A stretch of DNA of 64,000 nucleotides from Callaeas wilsoni (lineage: Eukaryota; Chordata; Aves; Passeriformes; Callaeidae): assembly GCA_013398955.1 (NCBI GenBank), contig VWPU01004536.1:36828-100827 (forward strand). The letters are read 5' to 3'. Of the stretch, positions 35,084-48,376 are shown piece after piece. The notes beneath the pieces were generated by a model. That model searched no databases. It saw only the letters and a list, made by a program, of their open reading frames with translations, and was not told the DNA's origin. Each line of letters opens with the position of its first letter. The stretch's first letter is position 1. Position numbers and translations under genes: made by a program.

Positions 35084-37611
35084 CTGAGCTGGCCTGGAAC
35101 CTGACTGGAGGAAAGGACCTCCAGAGAGCCCCTCCTGGATCTCGTTCTGGGGTTTTATGACTCTGTGGTTGTGCCTTTGGCTGCATGTGCTGTTTGCCTG
35201 AGCCTCCATCCCCGTGCCCACGTGCTGTTGGTGCTGCCTCGTGGGAGAGGGCGGCTGGCTGGTTTCTGGCTGTGCTAGGTACCACTGCTGGGGAGGGTGG
35301 GCTGAATCAGGAGCCCACTACATCACCTCTCTTTGGAGTGGAGGCTTCCTCTTCTGGACCAACATTTTAAAAAGCTTTGCGTTTCCCTTTCCTTTGGAAA
35401 ACGTTTTCTCTCCCTTCTCTCCTTTCTCCCCCCATCCTGGGCATCAAATCTCTCCTTGCTGTAACTCCACCAAGGCTAATTTGGCTGGTGTTTTTCCCTA
35501 TCTCTCAGCCAAAGACCCAATTAAAAGAGGTCCTGACAAATTACAGCAAAGGGAGTTATTTCCTCTCTAAATGCTCTCCCTGGGCTAAATCCTTTGTGTG
35601 AGCTGCAGTCTTTTGCCAGCCCATGGGAAGCTGATGGCAAACACATCTGATGTCTCTTCTCAGTCAGAAGACCTTATTTCAGCAGGAAATATCTGGACCT
35701 ACTTCTCCTTGCTACAGCTCCCAGATATCCCCTTGTGAGTACCTCAGCAGCCATTACATGGAGCCAGTCCTGAAAGCAGACAGTTTTTCCTTTTTTATAA
35801 TGGGAGAGTTCATTTCTGCTGAGAATACAGTTTTTACCAGACTGCCTGCAGGACAATACAATAAAAGATTTATCCTTAATAGCATTTCACTGAAGTTTCA
35901 CCACAGGAGACAGGGTTTTTTGTTGTGCCTTTTTTTTTATTATTTTCCCCTTCAGTTGCTATGAAAGTCTCTGTTCTTAGCTATGTTTTTTTTTTTTTTA
36001 AGAGCATAATCCCTAGATGTCCTCTGCCACCTTCTCTCAACTGAATTTTTCTCTTTTCTTCGATCCTTTCTCGTCTCTGACACACTTCTCTCCTTTTTGT
36101 TTTGCTTTTTTCCTTCTATTATGTAGTCAGTGGAAATTAGGAAAGAAACTGGTTTTGAGCACAGTAACTCTGAAGTTGGACAAGGCACCAGTAGCAAAAC
36201 TAATGTGAAATGAGAACTAAGCTTTGCTCAGCTGCACCTTCATGTTTGCTTTTCTCCCTAAGTCTCTGTTTGACACATTCTGCTCATTTGCAAGCTGTGA
36301 CTCCATGACTCTTCCCCTCTCTTCCCTCCGGGTCTCAGCTGAGCCCCAAGTGCACCCCCATTTTCCTGCCTTTTGGAAGGTCTCCCTGCTCCAGGAGCTA
36401 TCCAGGTAAGGGGCAGGCACTCTGATCTGGCAGAGCCTGTCCCAGGAGAGGCAGCACCCTGCAGAGGGCAGATCTGCAGGGCGATTCCCTGCTCAGGGCC
36501 CTCTCTTCCATGGAGCTCAGCAAGCTGGTGGAGACACCGAGTGCCCAGTGGTTTAATGAGAGAACACAATCCTGGCAGTTGCCTGAAAAGCGTCTGTTAA
36601 CTGACTCCAGAGTCCTTCTGGAGTCATCTGAAGGTCCAGTGATGTCCTCACTTGGCTGGAGGCAGACTGGAGGTAATATTCCATCTCACACCAGTCATCC
36701 CTTGTCTGCCTCTTGTTTCCTGCTACTAAATAAGCAGAATGGTGCCTTCCTTCTTCCTAAAGTGCTGCAGAACTCAGGATTGCAAAGAGCTTCTTGAGCA
36801 GCATGTCTCATAATTAATTGTTATCCTAAGCTTCCTCAGGTGCCTGACTGCTTGAATATCTAAGAATTTATGGGCATTTGGTAACGTCTGAAAATGAAAA
36901 GTCTCTTTAATATGCTTATGATAAGTATTTGCACTATTTTAGAAAGCTATTTTCATTCCACTCAGACACTTGTTAAATAACTTTTTAGAACTTGAACATT
37001 TACTGCTCATTTTATATGTGCAATAAATCAATCAGATTTAACAAAGGAAAGAACCTGATTTGCCCACAGCCCTGTCTGAGCACAGAGGTGCCATTTTGCA
37101 ATCTAATGAAGCTTTCAGTTAAAGAAATGAAAGGTGGGGGGGAGACTTTGATGCCTAATAAAAATGATTCAGCATCCTCATAACTTTGACAAGTAGTGTG
37201 ACTTACAAACCTTCCAGTGGAGCAGTATAACAATAGAGTAGGAACTTACAAGTCTAGACTACAGAAGATACCTACCAACACTAATGCATCCTCCCCAAAT
37301 CCAAAAGAGCTTTGGGAAAGGGAAGGGCTCTGAGCAAAGCAATTAATATAAACAGAATACAGTGCCATAAAGAAAATCCCTGCTGTGGGTTGGGACTCAT
37401 GGCAAGAAAAGATATCTACCTGCACTCAGCTTTCAGTATTCACCCTTGTTTAAATTACCAAGAAGACACTGAGATTGCAGGCTTTTTAACAAAGGAGCTG
37501 CCTTTCTGTGTTTGTATGTGCCTGGCACAAAAATGGGATACTCCAGCATGAAATGGGCTTCTTTGCTGATAATAACACATTCTGTACCAAATAGCCCACT
37601 GTGAGCAGGGG

Positions 37612-37793
37612 GAGCCCTGGCACAGGGTGCCCAGAGCAGCCGTGGCTGCCCCATCCCTGGAAGTGTCCAAGGCCAGGATGGACGGGGCTTGGAGCACCCT
37701 GGGATAGTGGAAGGTGTCCCTGCCCATGGCAGAGAGTGGAACAAGATGATTTTTAAGGTCCCTTCCAACGCAGGCCACTCTAGGATTCTGTGG
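37612..37793 (+). mobile_element. CR1 LINE 3' end, 5'-truncated, young avian type
   Basis: Plus-strand CR1 3' end. It contains CCCTGGCACAGGGTGCCCAG, GTGGCTGCCCCATCCCTGG, CCAAGGCCAGGATGGAC, TGGAGCACCCTGGGATAGTG and GGTGTCCCTGCCCATGGCAG. It ends with TTTTTAAGGTCCCTTCCAAC and a terminal ATTCTGTGG (37785-37793). It is short (about 180 bases) and severely 5'-truncated. It has the same family wording as the copy at 8413-8977 but opposite strand, so the two could align as an inverted pair. Confidence 0.95.
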
Positions 37794-38449
37794 TCTTCAG
37801 GAATACTCAGCACTGCAAGTGGCTCTAATATGGCCATAATCTCTTCTTACACATCGCTCAATTCTCTACTGTTTCTAAAACAAAGCATTATTTTTCCTTA
37901 TATTTTCCTTTTGCTTCAAAGTTAATCAGTACAGAGTTTAAACAGGGATTTATATATACATAAAAAGAAGGGTTCCTTAACACCTCTATAAATCATCCAT
38001 CCTTCAGAGTCTGGGGTTATTACCAGATGGGTATCTGTCGAGGCCTGTCTGAAGAGACTCTCTGTGACTTTGATGTATTTTTCCTGTGCTGCTAACAAAT
38101 GGGTCACAGCCCAGTTATGTGATTATACAACATGTTTACAGCTCCTGCCATACTGAAGATGCACAGAATATTGCTTGGCAGGAGCCAAGACATGCATCTT
38201 GTATGATATAAGAAGTTCTGCCTCTCTCCGTTCCAACCCTTTATGTACACAAGGAACCTCACAGGGACAAAATTTCCTTGCTGTTACATTTGAGAATGGT
38301 GGGGCTGCGTCTCAGAGACACAAAGTCTCACAATCTTTAATATGCTTTCAAGCTCAGCAACAAAAAAGCATTAAAACTGTACTGTATGAAGGCTTCTGTG
38401 TTATGAAGTATCATCATCCAAACACTTTAAGTAGTATTCTATAACATAG
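37794..38449. other. Non-coding stretch
   Basis: AT-rich with no gene or nameable repeat. Confidence 0.6.
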
Positions 38450-38960
38450 TCTACCATAAGTTCAATTTTTACTCAATCACTTGAAATGCACTTAGGAAAA
38501 TTGCTCTTTTGCTGTTTTCACAACAGCTCTGGAAGTCAGCCTCTGGTTTAATGATAACTGCTTTAATCACAGTTTGGCTTGTTTCATTTTGACAGCATTG
38601 ATGTAACAAACTATTTATTTTCTGTATGTTAAATATACTATCATTGCAGCTACCAGATTTTTTTTTTTCCTGGTGCACTAAATGCAGATGACAAGGTTTG
38701 CATCTCATTAAGGTAATTTGTGTGCGCATAATTTTCAGTAAACACAGTGCATGAAATCATGGATCTTCTCTACCAAAAGTGTCATCTGAAACTATTTGTG
38801 CTTGGTTTAGTAACGGAAGTGATTTTTCAAGCCCCACTATATATAGCAAACCATGTGCTTTCTCCAACAGGAGAGCTGGGCTGTAAAGCAAACGCAGCAT
38901 CCTGGAGCAGGAATTGCGTTTTAAAATATCCTTACACCATTAGCTGAGCGAGCCCCTCTC
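38450..38960. promoter_or_regulatory. Candidate conserved non-coding element
   Basis: Complex AT-rich sequence without a repeat signature, rich in homeodomain-like and Sox-like words: GGTTTAATGATAACTGC, CTTTAATCACAG, TCATTTTGACAGC (a MEIS/TGIF-type TGACAG) and CATCTCATTAAGGTAATTTG. One T10-11 run at about 38659 interrupts it. The role is inferred from texture only. Confidence 0.25.
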
Positions 38961-41560
38961 ATCTGCCCTGAATGGCCGTGTCCTGCTCCGGGTTCAGATT
39001 CCGCAGAGTGTGCAGGAGGGAAGGATGTTTGTTCCTTCACTGTGAGCGAGGGGACGGGGGAATTCTGCCACTAATTTGTTCTGATCCTGCTGCCTCATTA
39101 GGGCAGTCTGTAAAAGAAGGGAAACGTGTCCTATGGCAGTGAACTTTCTGCATGGAGCTGTTAACACAGTAAATAGCTCAGGAGGAGGGAGGGAGACAGC
39201 TGGAGCACATTGTGTTTCATAAAGACTATACCGGGACCTCGAGTCTTCATTTAACCCATCACTGAGGTGACAAATATCCACTGCTTTGCTGCTGGGTGAT
39301 GCTGCTGCTGCTTGCCTGTTAATTTATCTGTTTTCAGGCTGTCTAGACATTGTTTGGGTCAAAAAGTGCTGTCTCTCCCCTGCCGTGGGATTTGCCTGCT
39401 CAGCTCTTGCTGCAGGCTGCTGTGCCAAACGGGCTTTCCAGAAGAATGCTCCCTCTGTCTGGATGGCTTATTAACAGGACTCCAAATGGATGGGAGAGGG
39501 TTTCAATCAGGCTAAGGCTTCCTACAGATAAAGTTTATTTTAACTTCTTCTCTCTAAAAATACACTGGCGGGGATAAATAATTCAAATACTTTGGGTTTT
39601 TTCCCCCCTTGTGATTAAAAACCTGCCTAAAAGTGTCCTTGAAATGTTCTCTTAAGAGGTTCAGGCAGGTTTTGGATGGTCCAACCCCAGACTAAACTAA
39701 ATGCCAACGTGGGGCCCACGCTGTGCCTTCACTTGGGGTGGTTCTGACACTGTGCTTATCAGAACCCCTTGCTTTGCTGCCAAATAAGTATTAAAAAATA
39801 CTTTTAAAATCATACTTCAAGTTAAGTAAAGCTACTGCTGAATACCTCGGTGTACATGTATTTCTTGGAAACACTTTTAGAGATGTTGTCTTTTGGGGAA
39901 CTCAACTGCAAGGTTGCTTTTTATGCGAAAAAAGTCTTCCAGCTCTCTTACCCAAATTGTAGCTATGAGGTTCTCAGTCTGATTCAGAGGAGATAACCAG
40001 AAGTTTCGTAAGGGCAAGAATCCTGTTCACTATGAAAGAGTGTTGTATAGCATTCTATATTCGATATCAGCATTGATTTCCTAATCTCAGAATATTGCCT
40101 TATCTGGGACTCAATGAAAAATGTCTTTTTTTGGGGGGACAGAAAAATGAGGTTTGGATTAATTGCAATATTTTGGAGGGATTGCAAGGACTATGTGAAT
40201 CTTTTTTTGATCTTTGAAGAAGTTTCCCAAACCAAGGCATGCAACGTGAACTGTGTGGTGGGAGCTTTAGGTCCCACGTTTCCTGTTCCCATTTCATTGC
40301 ATCAGTCAGCCTGACTTTATCTTCCAAGAATTATGGTTTCCTCACACCACGTGGAGCTCACCCCTTCTTATTGCTCCAGCAGAGCATAGGAAAGGTCACC
40401 CAGCTAAGGGATCTGTAAGGAAGGCTGGAATAGGCATCTGTATTAGGGCCCATTCTTTTATGTGTGTGTGCTGCTGTGTGTTCAGCAGAAATAATTAGAA
40501 TTGTTCTCTTTTTTTTTTAATGCCATAAGTTCACATTTATGCATAAATACTTCTGATATATGAAAAATTTGAGGAAAAGAAATCTACCCTCACTGGTAAA
40601 AAAACCCTCCCACCCTCTCTCCTGGTTTACAGGTGAGCACATGGGCTATGCCTGCTTTCTTTATGCCTGGAGATCCCTTCTGAGCTGGCAAAATTCTGCC
40701 AGAGGTCCCTAATTCTGCCATAGGTCCAGGGGGGAAGAGGGATGGTGGTGCTGAAGATGAACCCCTCAGGATTTTCAGCTGATTTTTGGAGGACAGGGTC
40801 GATTTTCCCCCATCTCTGAGCTGCCCCAGCTCTTTGCTGCAGAGCACAGTGAGCAGTTCTTCACTGGCCGTTCTCTGACCGGACAAGAGCTCCGGACCCT
40901 GAAGCAGGCTCCCAGTGGAGGTGGAGCTCGGACACCCTGGGCTGACCTCAGCAAGGTCCTGCTGGAGCCCTGGCTCTTGGCCGCTTGGAGAGCGCCCAAC
41001 CCCAGGCTGACCAGAGCTCAGACAAGTGTGCCCAGGCTCCAGCAATTAACCCTTTGAACCCAGCCCTGAGGAATTGTTGCTCCAGGTTTTTCTCCTCTGC
41101 TTGCTGGCAGCGATTAGTGCCTTTTGCTAGGAAGGTGCTGGAGGGAGCAGGGGAGCACCACCCCTTCGGAGGAACAGAAATTCCCGACAGGGTCCACCCC
41201 GGCTGGCTTTAAGTCACTCTCACGGCGAGATTCTCAGGCTTCACATCTCTTCTCACAAAGCAAGGACTACAGAGAATCTTTGTTCTAGATTTTCTCCTCC
41301 CTCCCCATTGGAATTTACAACAAAATGTCATGGAAATACAAGCTTTGTTAAAGCTTACTACTACAAAGCTGAAATTTTAGGCTAAGTTAGACCAGAAAGA
41401 GTTTCTTTTTTTTTTTTTCCCATGACTAATGCTATATTTTTTCATAGAATTTGCATAGGTTTTCTGTAATTGCTGCAATCGTGCTGATTTTAGTGGGAGC
41501 ACCTTCCAAAATACAAACTGAGTAGAGAGGTACTTTCTCTGATTTACCCATAGATCTACA

Positions 41561-41581
41561 ACAGTGGGATTTTCCCACTGT
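41561..41581. repeat. Perfect 9-bp-arm hairpin
   Basis: ACAGTGGGA and TCCCACTGT are exact complements around a TTT loop. A small hairpin in AT-rich surroundings with no T-run after it, so it is not a terminator-like structure. Confidence 0.8.
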
Positions 41582-44500
41582 CCTATTTACTCTAAATGAG
41601 TGGGCTCTAGAAAGAAAACTGCCCATATCTTCCAGATGATGCTTTAAGACTATTATTCCCAGGATTTCAAAGCTTCTCATGCAGCTTCTGAGCTGTGGGC
41701 TCTGCAACTGAGTGGTGTCTCCCACTGAGGCAGGGAATGAAGGGAGGTTTAAGGAGAGGAAATTGTGGGGGTGGGAGGGATGCTCAGAAAAATTAAGGGT
41801 CCCAGTATCTTTTCAACCACCTAAGTCTCTGACCTTCTGTCCTATGGCTTACCTGTCTCCTGCTCGAGGCATCTTCCAGAATCCTATTCCTGACTGTATT
41901 AACAATCTCATCCTTCTCTTCCCCTTCACTCCCCCAGCCGAGATGTGCCTCTGGCATTGCCTGAGCCTGCAGAGGACTCCCAGCTCAGCATTACCAGGGG
42001 AGCCACCTGGGCAGGCGCTGCTGGCTTAGCTTCATGTCAGAGATCTCTTGCTGTGCTCAGGGCTGATCTACTGCAGTCATGATTTTAATGACCTTCCTCT
42101 CTCTAAATCAGATGCTAAGGGCAAAGGAGTGTATTTCACTTCTCCCATTTGTAATTAGCCGGCAGCAAACCCAAGTCAGGCAGTGTTTTCCTGTCGCCTT
42201 GGCAGAGGCTGGGACGTTCAGCCGTGTTCACTTTTGGGGGCATCCAGCTGAACACTGGTTCCCTGAGCTCACCCTCAGTTCTGCCAGGGGTCTGTGGTGG
42301 GTTTGGGAACGTCTCGCTGTGCATGGGGAGGCCAGCCAGAAGTCAGGCAGCAGAGGAGGAGATGGAAGAAGTGGCTTCAATCCTTGGCCTGCCAGGGACT
42401 TCCCGCCTGACTGTCATCCAGGCGCTTTATCCTCTTGTGTTTCAGTTCTCTGTCTCTAAGCCAGGGCAAACAGTGATTTCATACTTCTCTGTGGTGCCAC
42501 GAGGAACTGTAATATCCCCCAAATTCTGTGGGAGAGATGAATGGGTTGGTTTATTCACAGACCCAGCAGCTGTAAGAGCAGGTACTGCCTTCAGCCTGAG
42601 GGATCTGAGACCGGCAATGTGTTCGTGACCATGGTGGGCTCTGGAGATGGGATGTGTTTGGGGCCTGTAGCTGCTGTTTGGTTACACATTACAGAGCACG
42701 AGGCTGTGCTTTGAGATTGTGCAAGGGATTCCTGTTACTCTGCTGTGATTCCTTGGGCAGCTCAGGACTGTAGGCAGACATTCCTTGATTCAGCCCCACA
42801 AGGCAGATATCACTTGGATGGCGGCGTTGATAGCGGACAACATGGATGTGGACTCCTCACTTCCTGCTTTAGGTGCATTTAAACACGTGCAGGATATTCC
42901 CAGTCGGTCTGTGAGGCAGTTTTCCGTTTGATAGGCACATTACGTTCCTTTTTTTAAAGTAAAATATCTATTGATGGCACCCAGGAAGTTATCTTTCCCC
43001 TTATCTCAACGCTCAGAGGCAGTCGGTTTGAGCGCCGCTGATCTCAGCTCAGCAGGTGATTTTGTTTGATTTATCCTGTGCTGTTTTGTCTGCTCAGGTT
43101 CCCACAGCTTGCTGTCTAGCACACAGACAGCTTCCTCACTGTACCTGGGGGAGGGACACTCGATGGCAAACTGCCCTCATGGAGGAAGCACCTTTCATCT
43201 CGGCTGGGCTCATTTGGAGCTGGCAGCCCTCACGTGAAGAGGGCTGCCCTGCCAGCCCTCTTGTTCCTCAGCATCTCAAACCAGTGATAGTGCCATGCTC
43301 CCCTTTGCACCTGAGAAGACAAAGTGAGTTAACAATTCTGTCAGAATTTGGTAAAAGTTTGGGAAAGTGGAAATACACAGTAAAATGTGTTTGATTCTCT
43401 AGCCACAATTTGAAGCTGATGGAACAAAAAAAGCCTGTGGAGACATGCAAATATTTCAGGGTGCTGGTAAAACACTTCACCCATTAAAAGTTTGCCCTCT
43501 TCCCTTCTGGTATTCAACTGGTCTTTCACAGATTGCAGCAGGCCTCACTTTTGTCCGTTTGAATTCCTTTTTTACTTTTTGAGATGAAGTTTCCTCATTA
43601 TGCCCAGACTCAAACTGAAACACAAATGAAGTTTCTGGGTTTTGCCATCAGAGTATTTTCCTATATGAACTTTTACTGCAGTCCCTGTCTGCAGCCCCAT
43701 ACAAGCACTCATTTGGCTTGTAACCCTCTGATGGCCAAACACCAACCTGGAGCTCAACCTTGCTGTTGCTCTTTGCTGCTGATATTTTTGTTCCTTTGTT
43801 TATTCCATCTGAAGTCGGTTTATAGTTCAGCCCACTTCTGTTCCTGCTGGAGTTTTTGCACCATAAACTGTATGCCTCCCTGGCTGAAAAGTCAACAGTT
43901 ACTGCACTTTCATTTCCTCCTGTGAGGGTGAATCATAACCAGGCAAGGGCTGCAGGAGCAAAAACAAAAGGAGAGAGAAGTAAGGCTGTGGATCAGCTTC
44001 TCCAGGCAGTGTGAGTTCCTCAGGGTGCCCTTTACTAACGCAGCCCGTGAGCTGAACCTGAAATAGTTTCCTTCGCAATGGCTGAAATAAAGTGACCCTT
44101 GAAGGTTTGCTGGGTGATTCCAGGCAGATGAACTCGGGGTTTCTGAGCAGAGCAGCCTCCCAGCACTGCCCTGGCTGCTCCTCGAATGTACCTTTTGTCC
44201 TCACCCACAGCAGCAGCAGATGGGCTCGAGGACTTTGGAGGCCCTTCCAAGCCTCTCCCCACGTCCTCCAACCATTCAGAGAGATATCCAAACACGCAGC
44301 AGAGCCTGAGCCCCTGGCTGGGACTGTGATGTTTGTGGGTTTCTGGATCTGCCCATTCAGAATCAGCTTCTGCACTGAATGAATGTATATGGCCTTAGCA
44401 GCAACTTTCCTAAAAAGGGTCTTTCGAGGGCAACCCTGCCAAAGCAGGGAAGTTGTGTGACATTATCATTTCCTCTTAATACCATTTGTAGCTGTTTACT

Positions 44501-45366
44501 GGTTATTTTGATAAAGTAGTTCCCCGTGCCACCAGGATAGGGCTGGAATATGGAATAAGATGAGGGGCAGAGAGAATGCATGTTCAATCAACAAACATAC
44601 ATATGTGTGAATGTGTTTAAAAATGAATATTCGAATAGAAAATAGGACTATAAGAAAAATTATTTCCATTTTCATTGACGTTTTCTTGAGAAAAAGCAGT
44701 GTTTTCTAATCAGCGTCAGAGTTAGAAATAACCTAAAATATAAGAAAATGCTGATAAATTCTCCATCCAAGGGCAGCAGGCATCGCTTGTGTGTTTTCAG
44801 TCACAGTGTAACTGCACTGCAACTCCGTTTGAGGTGAATGTCAGCCCAGAAATAATTTATACTGAGGGACTTTCAGTCTCACACTTTGGATTTTCAGGAG
44901 ATGCCACCTTACTTGAACTTGCAATTTCTCTGCGTTTTAGTCATGGCACACGTACTCACTAAACGAAGGCATCAGAATTTTGGCAGATGTTTGGGAAAAG
45001 ATGTTCTGCAGTTTTGCTCATATTTGAACCGTTTTTTGTCCTCTGTGGCTTGGTCCAATGCTCATCGGTGTTCATGGAAAACTCCAGTGGAGCCGGATGA
45101 GTTTTGCAGATGCGGTTCTGCAATGTGACAAGTTTCTTCCCTTCATGCCAGAAAGAATGGAAAGTGCTGAACAAAGTGCAGGAGGTGGGTGACCCTGGTC
45201 TGTGCCAGGCCCCCGAGTTCTGCCTTTGGAGATCGAGAGACGAGACAGAAAAGTCACCTCCCTGCAGTGGCTGGGTTCTGACCTGAACCAGCTCTTAGGC
45301 TCATGTAGGCTTTTGTAAAACTGACATTTAACTCTATGAATCACGCGTGGAATTTGCATCTTACGT

Positions 45367-45379
45367 CACACACACACAC
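45367..45379 (+). repeat. (CA)n microsatellite
   Basis: A perfect CA run of six and a half units. Confidence 0.9.
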
Positions 45380-45840
45380 TGAATAGTGGAAAGAATATGA
45401 CTCAGTTATATTCTTTTTATGAATCGAACGCTAAGACAAGATGTTTTGCATTGTTTTGCTAAGAAGTCTCTGTTCTGCTCCCTTGTATCTCCTCCAGCAC
45501 CCACCCACTCAGAGGCACATGCACTTCCTACCCCTCACCCCACCACACACTTCCACCACTCCTTTCTGTGACCCCTCTACTGGAAGTTGTTTACTGCTGC
45601 CTATTCCCTTCAGTGACAAGTCACTACTGTTATTGCTGTATAGTTATTATTATTTTTGTGCCAGCCACTCATCTGGACAGGAAAGCTGTAAGAACCTTAA
45701 TTACTTTGTGGCCAGACATGGAGCTATATTTCTAAAAGTAGCTTTTCTTTTTTGGATCAAGTTCATTTCCTACAGTGTCTGGTTTTATGAGTTTGTGAAA
45801 AGCTTTCAGGTTCCCAGGAACCCCCGTACATTCTTCTCAA

Positions 45841-45853
45841 ACACACACACACA
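45841..45853 (+). repeat. (AC)n microsatellite
   Basis: A perfect AC run of six and a half units, followed by AAATATAT. Confidence 0.9.
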
Positions 45854-45999
45854 AATATATCTAAAGAGTATATAATAATCTGGAACAATTAAGTTGCTTT
45901 CACCTCCTGTCAATCACCTACTTGTAGTCATTTGCAGTTTTACACACATACTCTGCTTTCACTTCTGGGCTAAATAACTCTCTAAAATTATCTGTGTGA

Positions 46000-46385
46000 T
46001 TATTGTGTGCTGTAGTTCAGGAACCTTCCAGCTGAAATTTTCCATAGAAAATATCACTGTTATTCTTGAAATGTAATTTCTGGCGCTTACCACCAACTAT
46101 GTTAATTTTAATATTTTTTAAGAGAAGTGCAGCAGAACTGGCAGAGATAGTGAGTAATTCCCTTGAAGCTATGTCCCCACTGATTTGATTTTTCCTTGAC
46201 AGCTTATCCATCATGCTGTATGCTTATTTAGACAAATAAATAAGAGAGCTGTTATCTGCCAGCCTGGCCTGAGGGCTTTTAGCAACACCAGAAAGTCTGC
46301 CGGCTTTCCTTTCAACATTCAGCGAGACGATTAGGGAATCACATCATGGCAAACGTGGATGCTACATGCTTCACTGGAAAAAGAA
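46000..46385. promoter_or_regulatory. Candidate conserved non-coding element
   Basis: Repeat-free, complex sequence with GTTAATTTTAATATT, TTTGATTTTTCC, CTTGACAGCTTATCCATCATG, AGACGATTAGG and similar words resembling homeodomain, GATA (CTTATC) and TALE (TGACAG) sites. It resembles deeply conserved enhancers in texture. No coding frame longer than 65 codons overlaps it. Confidence 0.28.
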
Positions 46386-47699
46386 AAGCTGGCCTAAAAA
46401 TTGGGAATCCATCAGAAGTCCAGTGTTGGTTTGCACAGTAACATAAAGCAAAGACCCTCTGAGCAGGGATCAGGGAGGTGGCCGGGGAAAAACTTGTGTC
46501 TAATTCCATGTGGTGAACAGGGCAGTTCTGGGATTTATGGCAAGAGCTGGGAGATACATTTTGATAAAACATCCCGCTCTAAAGAAAACAGATTTGGGTC
46601 AACTGAAACATTTTGTGAATTCATGTTCAGCTTAACAAGTTGTTTCATTCTTAAAATTTAAGCAAGTCAAAATGTTCCCTTTCAACATTTTAACATGAAA
46701 CAGTACACCTTTCAGAAATGTACCTGGGTTTAGTTTTTAAATGCTTACAAGTGAAATGACACTTTTCACTTGAAACTAATTGACAGATTTTACTCAGCCT
46801 AAATGATTCTTTTCATTTCATTAAAATGTAGAGGAGGGGATTTAAGTTTGAATCTACCCTAACATGTTTTCCTCCACAATTTTTCAGTACCATTTTGCAA
46901 ATAACTCCTTCCCCTTCGTGAGAAGTCCTTTAATGCATCCACAGAAACAGCCATTCCTCCACCTGCTCTCCAAGGGAAATTTCTCCCTTTCAGTGAGAAT
47001 AAACCAGCTTTCCCCACTCCTATCTGCTGGAATTGTGAGGGCAGGCTGAGGGCTGGCATGAACCTGCTCCTCCTGAGCGACTCCCTGAGCATGGACAGGC
47101 TCAGAGTTTCTGGCAGTCAGAGAAGCCAGGGCAGAAGTTACAAGCAAATGTTTGCTTTGTCCTGAAACTGGAGCTGGATTTTTAGAAATGAGACAAAGAA
47201 ATTCTCTGTTTGCAAAGTAAAATTTCCGAAAGGTCGACCTGAAATTATTATTGGTATGAAAGTTTCATAAAGGTTTGGGTCTAGCTCTTTTGGTCCACAC
47301 TGGGGCACAGATATGCTGTCCCGATTTCCTGCACACTCTACGTTTTACTGTCCAATCTATCCTGAAGGTTTCCGTAGTGTGGGACAAAGGGATATCTGTC
47401 AATTAGGAAGGAAATCTAGGTCTGAGGCACAGCCCTAATATCCCTATGAAACTGTGCAACCATAAAAAATTCCAAGTTGAAATAAAAGATGGAGGCATGT
47501 CTGTGTCCGTATGGGTGTCTGGAGAAGACCTAAGCTCATCCTGCCCTCAATGTCAGAAGACTCTGATAAATAGCAACTTTCCAAGCATGACTTAATTTCT
47601 CCCTAAGATGGGTTGGAAAGCTGGAAAAACCTGCCTTATAAAAAACGGTCTCATCAAAGTGATGATCTCCCCAAGTTCAAAGACCTGAAGGAGTAACAA
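46386..47699. other. Non-coding stretch
   Basis: No gene or nameable repeat. AT-rich at 46600-46860 with several TTTCATT/ACTTTTCACTTGAAA words. Frames are under 90 codons. Confidence 0.6.
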
Positions 47700-48060
47700 T
47701 TTGTATCTCCCCTTAGCTTTTTAAATAAATTCATTTCATTAGGGAAAGTTTGAAGTGACAGCTTTTAAAAATCACTTTTCATTCTTCTCCTGTTCTCTCT
47801 TTCAACACCGCAGTCGCACCCCAATTAAGTAACTGTACTGCTTACAATAAAGACTAATGATCCTCCACTGGCCCCCACCTCCATTAGCAGCTTCAGAATC
47901 CCACCAGAATCCCAATTAACACATTGATTTGCTTAAAAGAAAAATAGTGATCTTTGGCTGTCCATTCCACCAGCTGTGTGTTCCGTCACCCAGTCTCCAG
48001 CAAGTCCATTGATTTCCTTAAAGTAAACCCAGCAAATGTCCATTAATTCCCCTCCCCTAA
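47700..48060. promoter_or_regulatory. Candidate conserved non-coding element
   Basis: Complex sequence with CCAATTAAGTAACTG, CTAATGATCC, CCATTAGCAG, CCCAATTAACAC, ACATTGATTTGC and TCCATTAATTCCCC, several of which hold TAAT/ATTA cores. AATCCCA is repeated at about 47897 and 47908. There is no repeat signature and no coding frame. The role is inferred from motif density. Confidence 0.28.
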
Positions 48061-48356
48061 CTGCAGGGTCCCACTCGGATTCTTCTTTCTGCCAGAGTTT
48101 GCTGGGATGTTTTATCCAGGAAAGCTTTAGGACTAATATGCTGTGTTCCTCTCCTGCTGGCCCACTGGTTCATCAAACTGATTTCAGCTGACTGCTGGTG
48201 CGGGACTGAAGGGAAATGCTCAGTGAGGATGTTTAACTGCGCGCTGCCAGTTCGACCTGGTGAGGCATCCGGAGAAACCAGGGAAAGAAAAGGGTCAGGA
48301 AAGCCGGGATGCTAAGGTTGTGTCCTCTACAATCACTCTCTGATAATTAGACTTGG

Positions 48357-48376
48357 TAATGAGGGAGCCCTCATTA
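48357..48376. promoter_or_regulatory. TAATGAGGG inverted repeat (paired homeodomain-like sites)
   Basis: TAATGAGGG (48357-48365) is followed after two bases (AG) by its exact complement CCCTCATTA (48368-48376). Two TAATGA-type half sites thus face each other across a compact dyad. A further TAATTA lies just upstream (48343-48348, in CTGATAATTAGAC) and another at 48605-48610. The surroundings (48300-48660) are repeat-free. Confidence 0.4.

Larger units (their letters stand above)
33431..37611. other. Non-coding stretch with low-complexity runs
   Basis: No gene is recognised. It holds the A-rich run at 34140-34182, a near-perfect palindrome at 35060-35083, and T-runs at 35927-35938 and 35987-36000 separated by about 50 bases. 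Overlapping frames at 34850-35600 and 36200-36800 are 60-123 codons on both strands without motifs. Confidence 0.6.
38961..45999. other. Non-coding stretch, mixed composition
   Basis: No gene is recognised. GC-richer parts (40600-41200, 42150-42650, 43050-43330, 44000-44350) carry overlapping frames of up to 158 codons on both strands, none with a family motif. Small simple repeats are present: a T-run at 41406-41418, CA repeats at 45367-45379 and 45841-45853, and a hairpin at 41561-41581. Confidence 0.6.
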
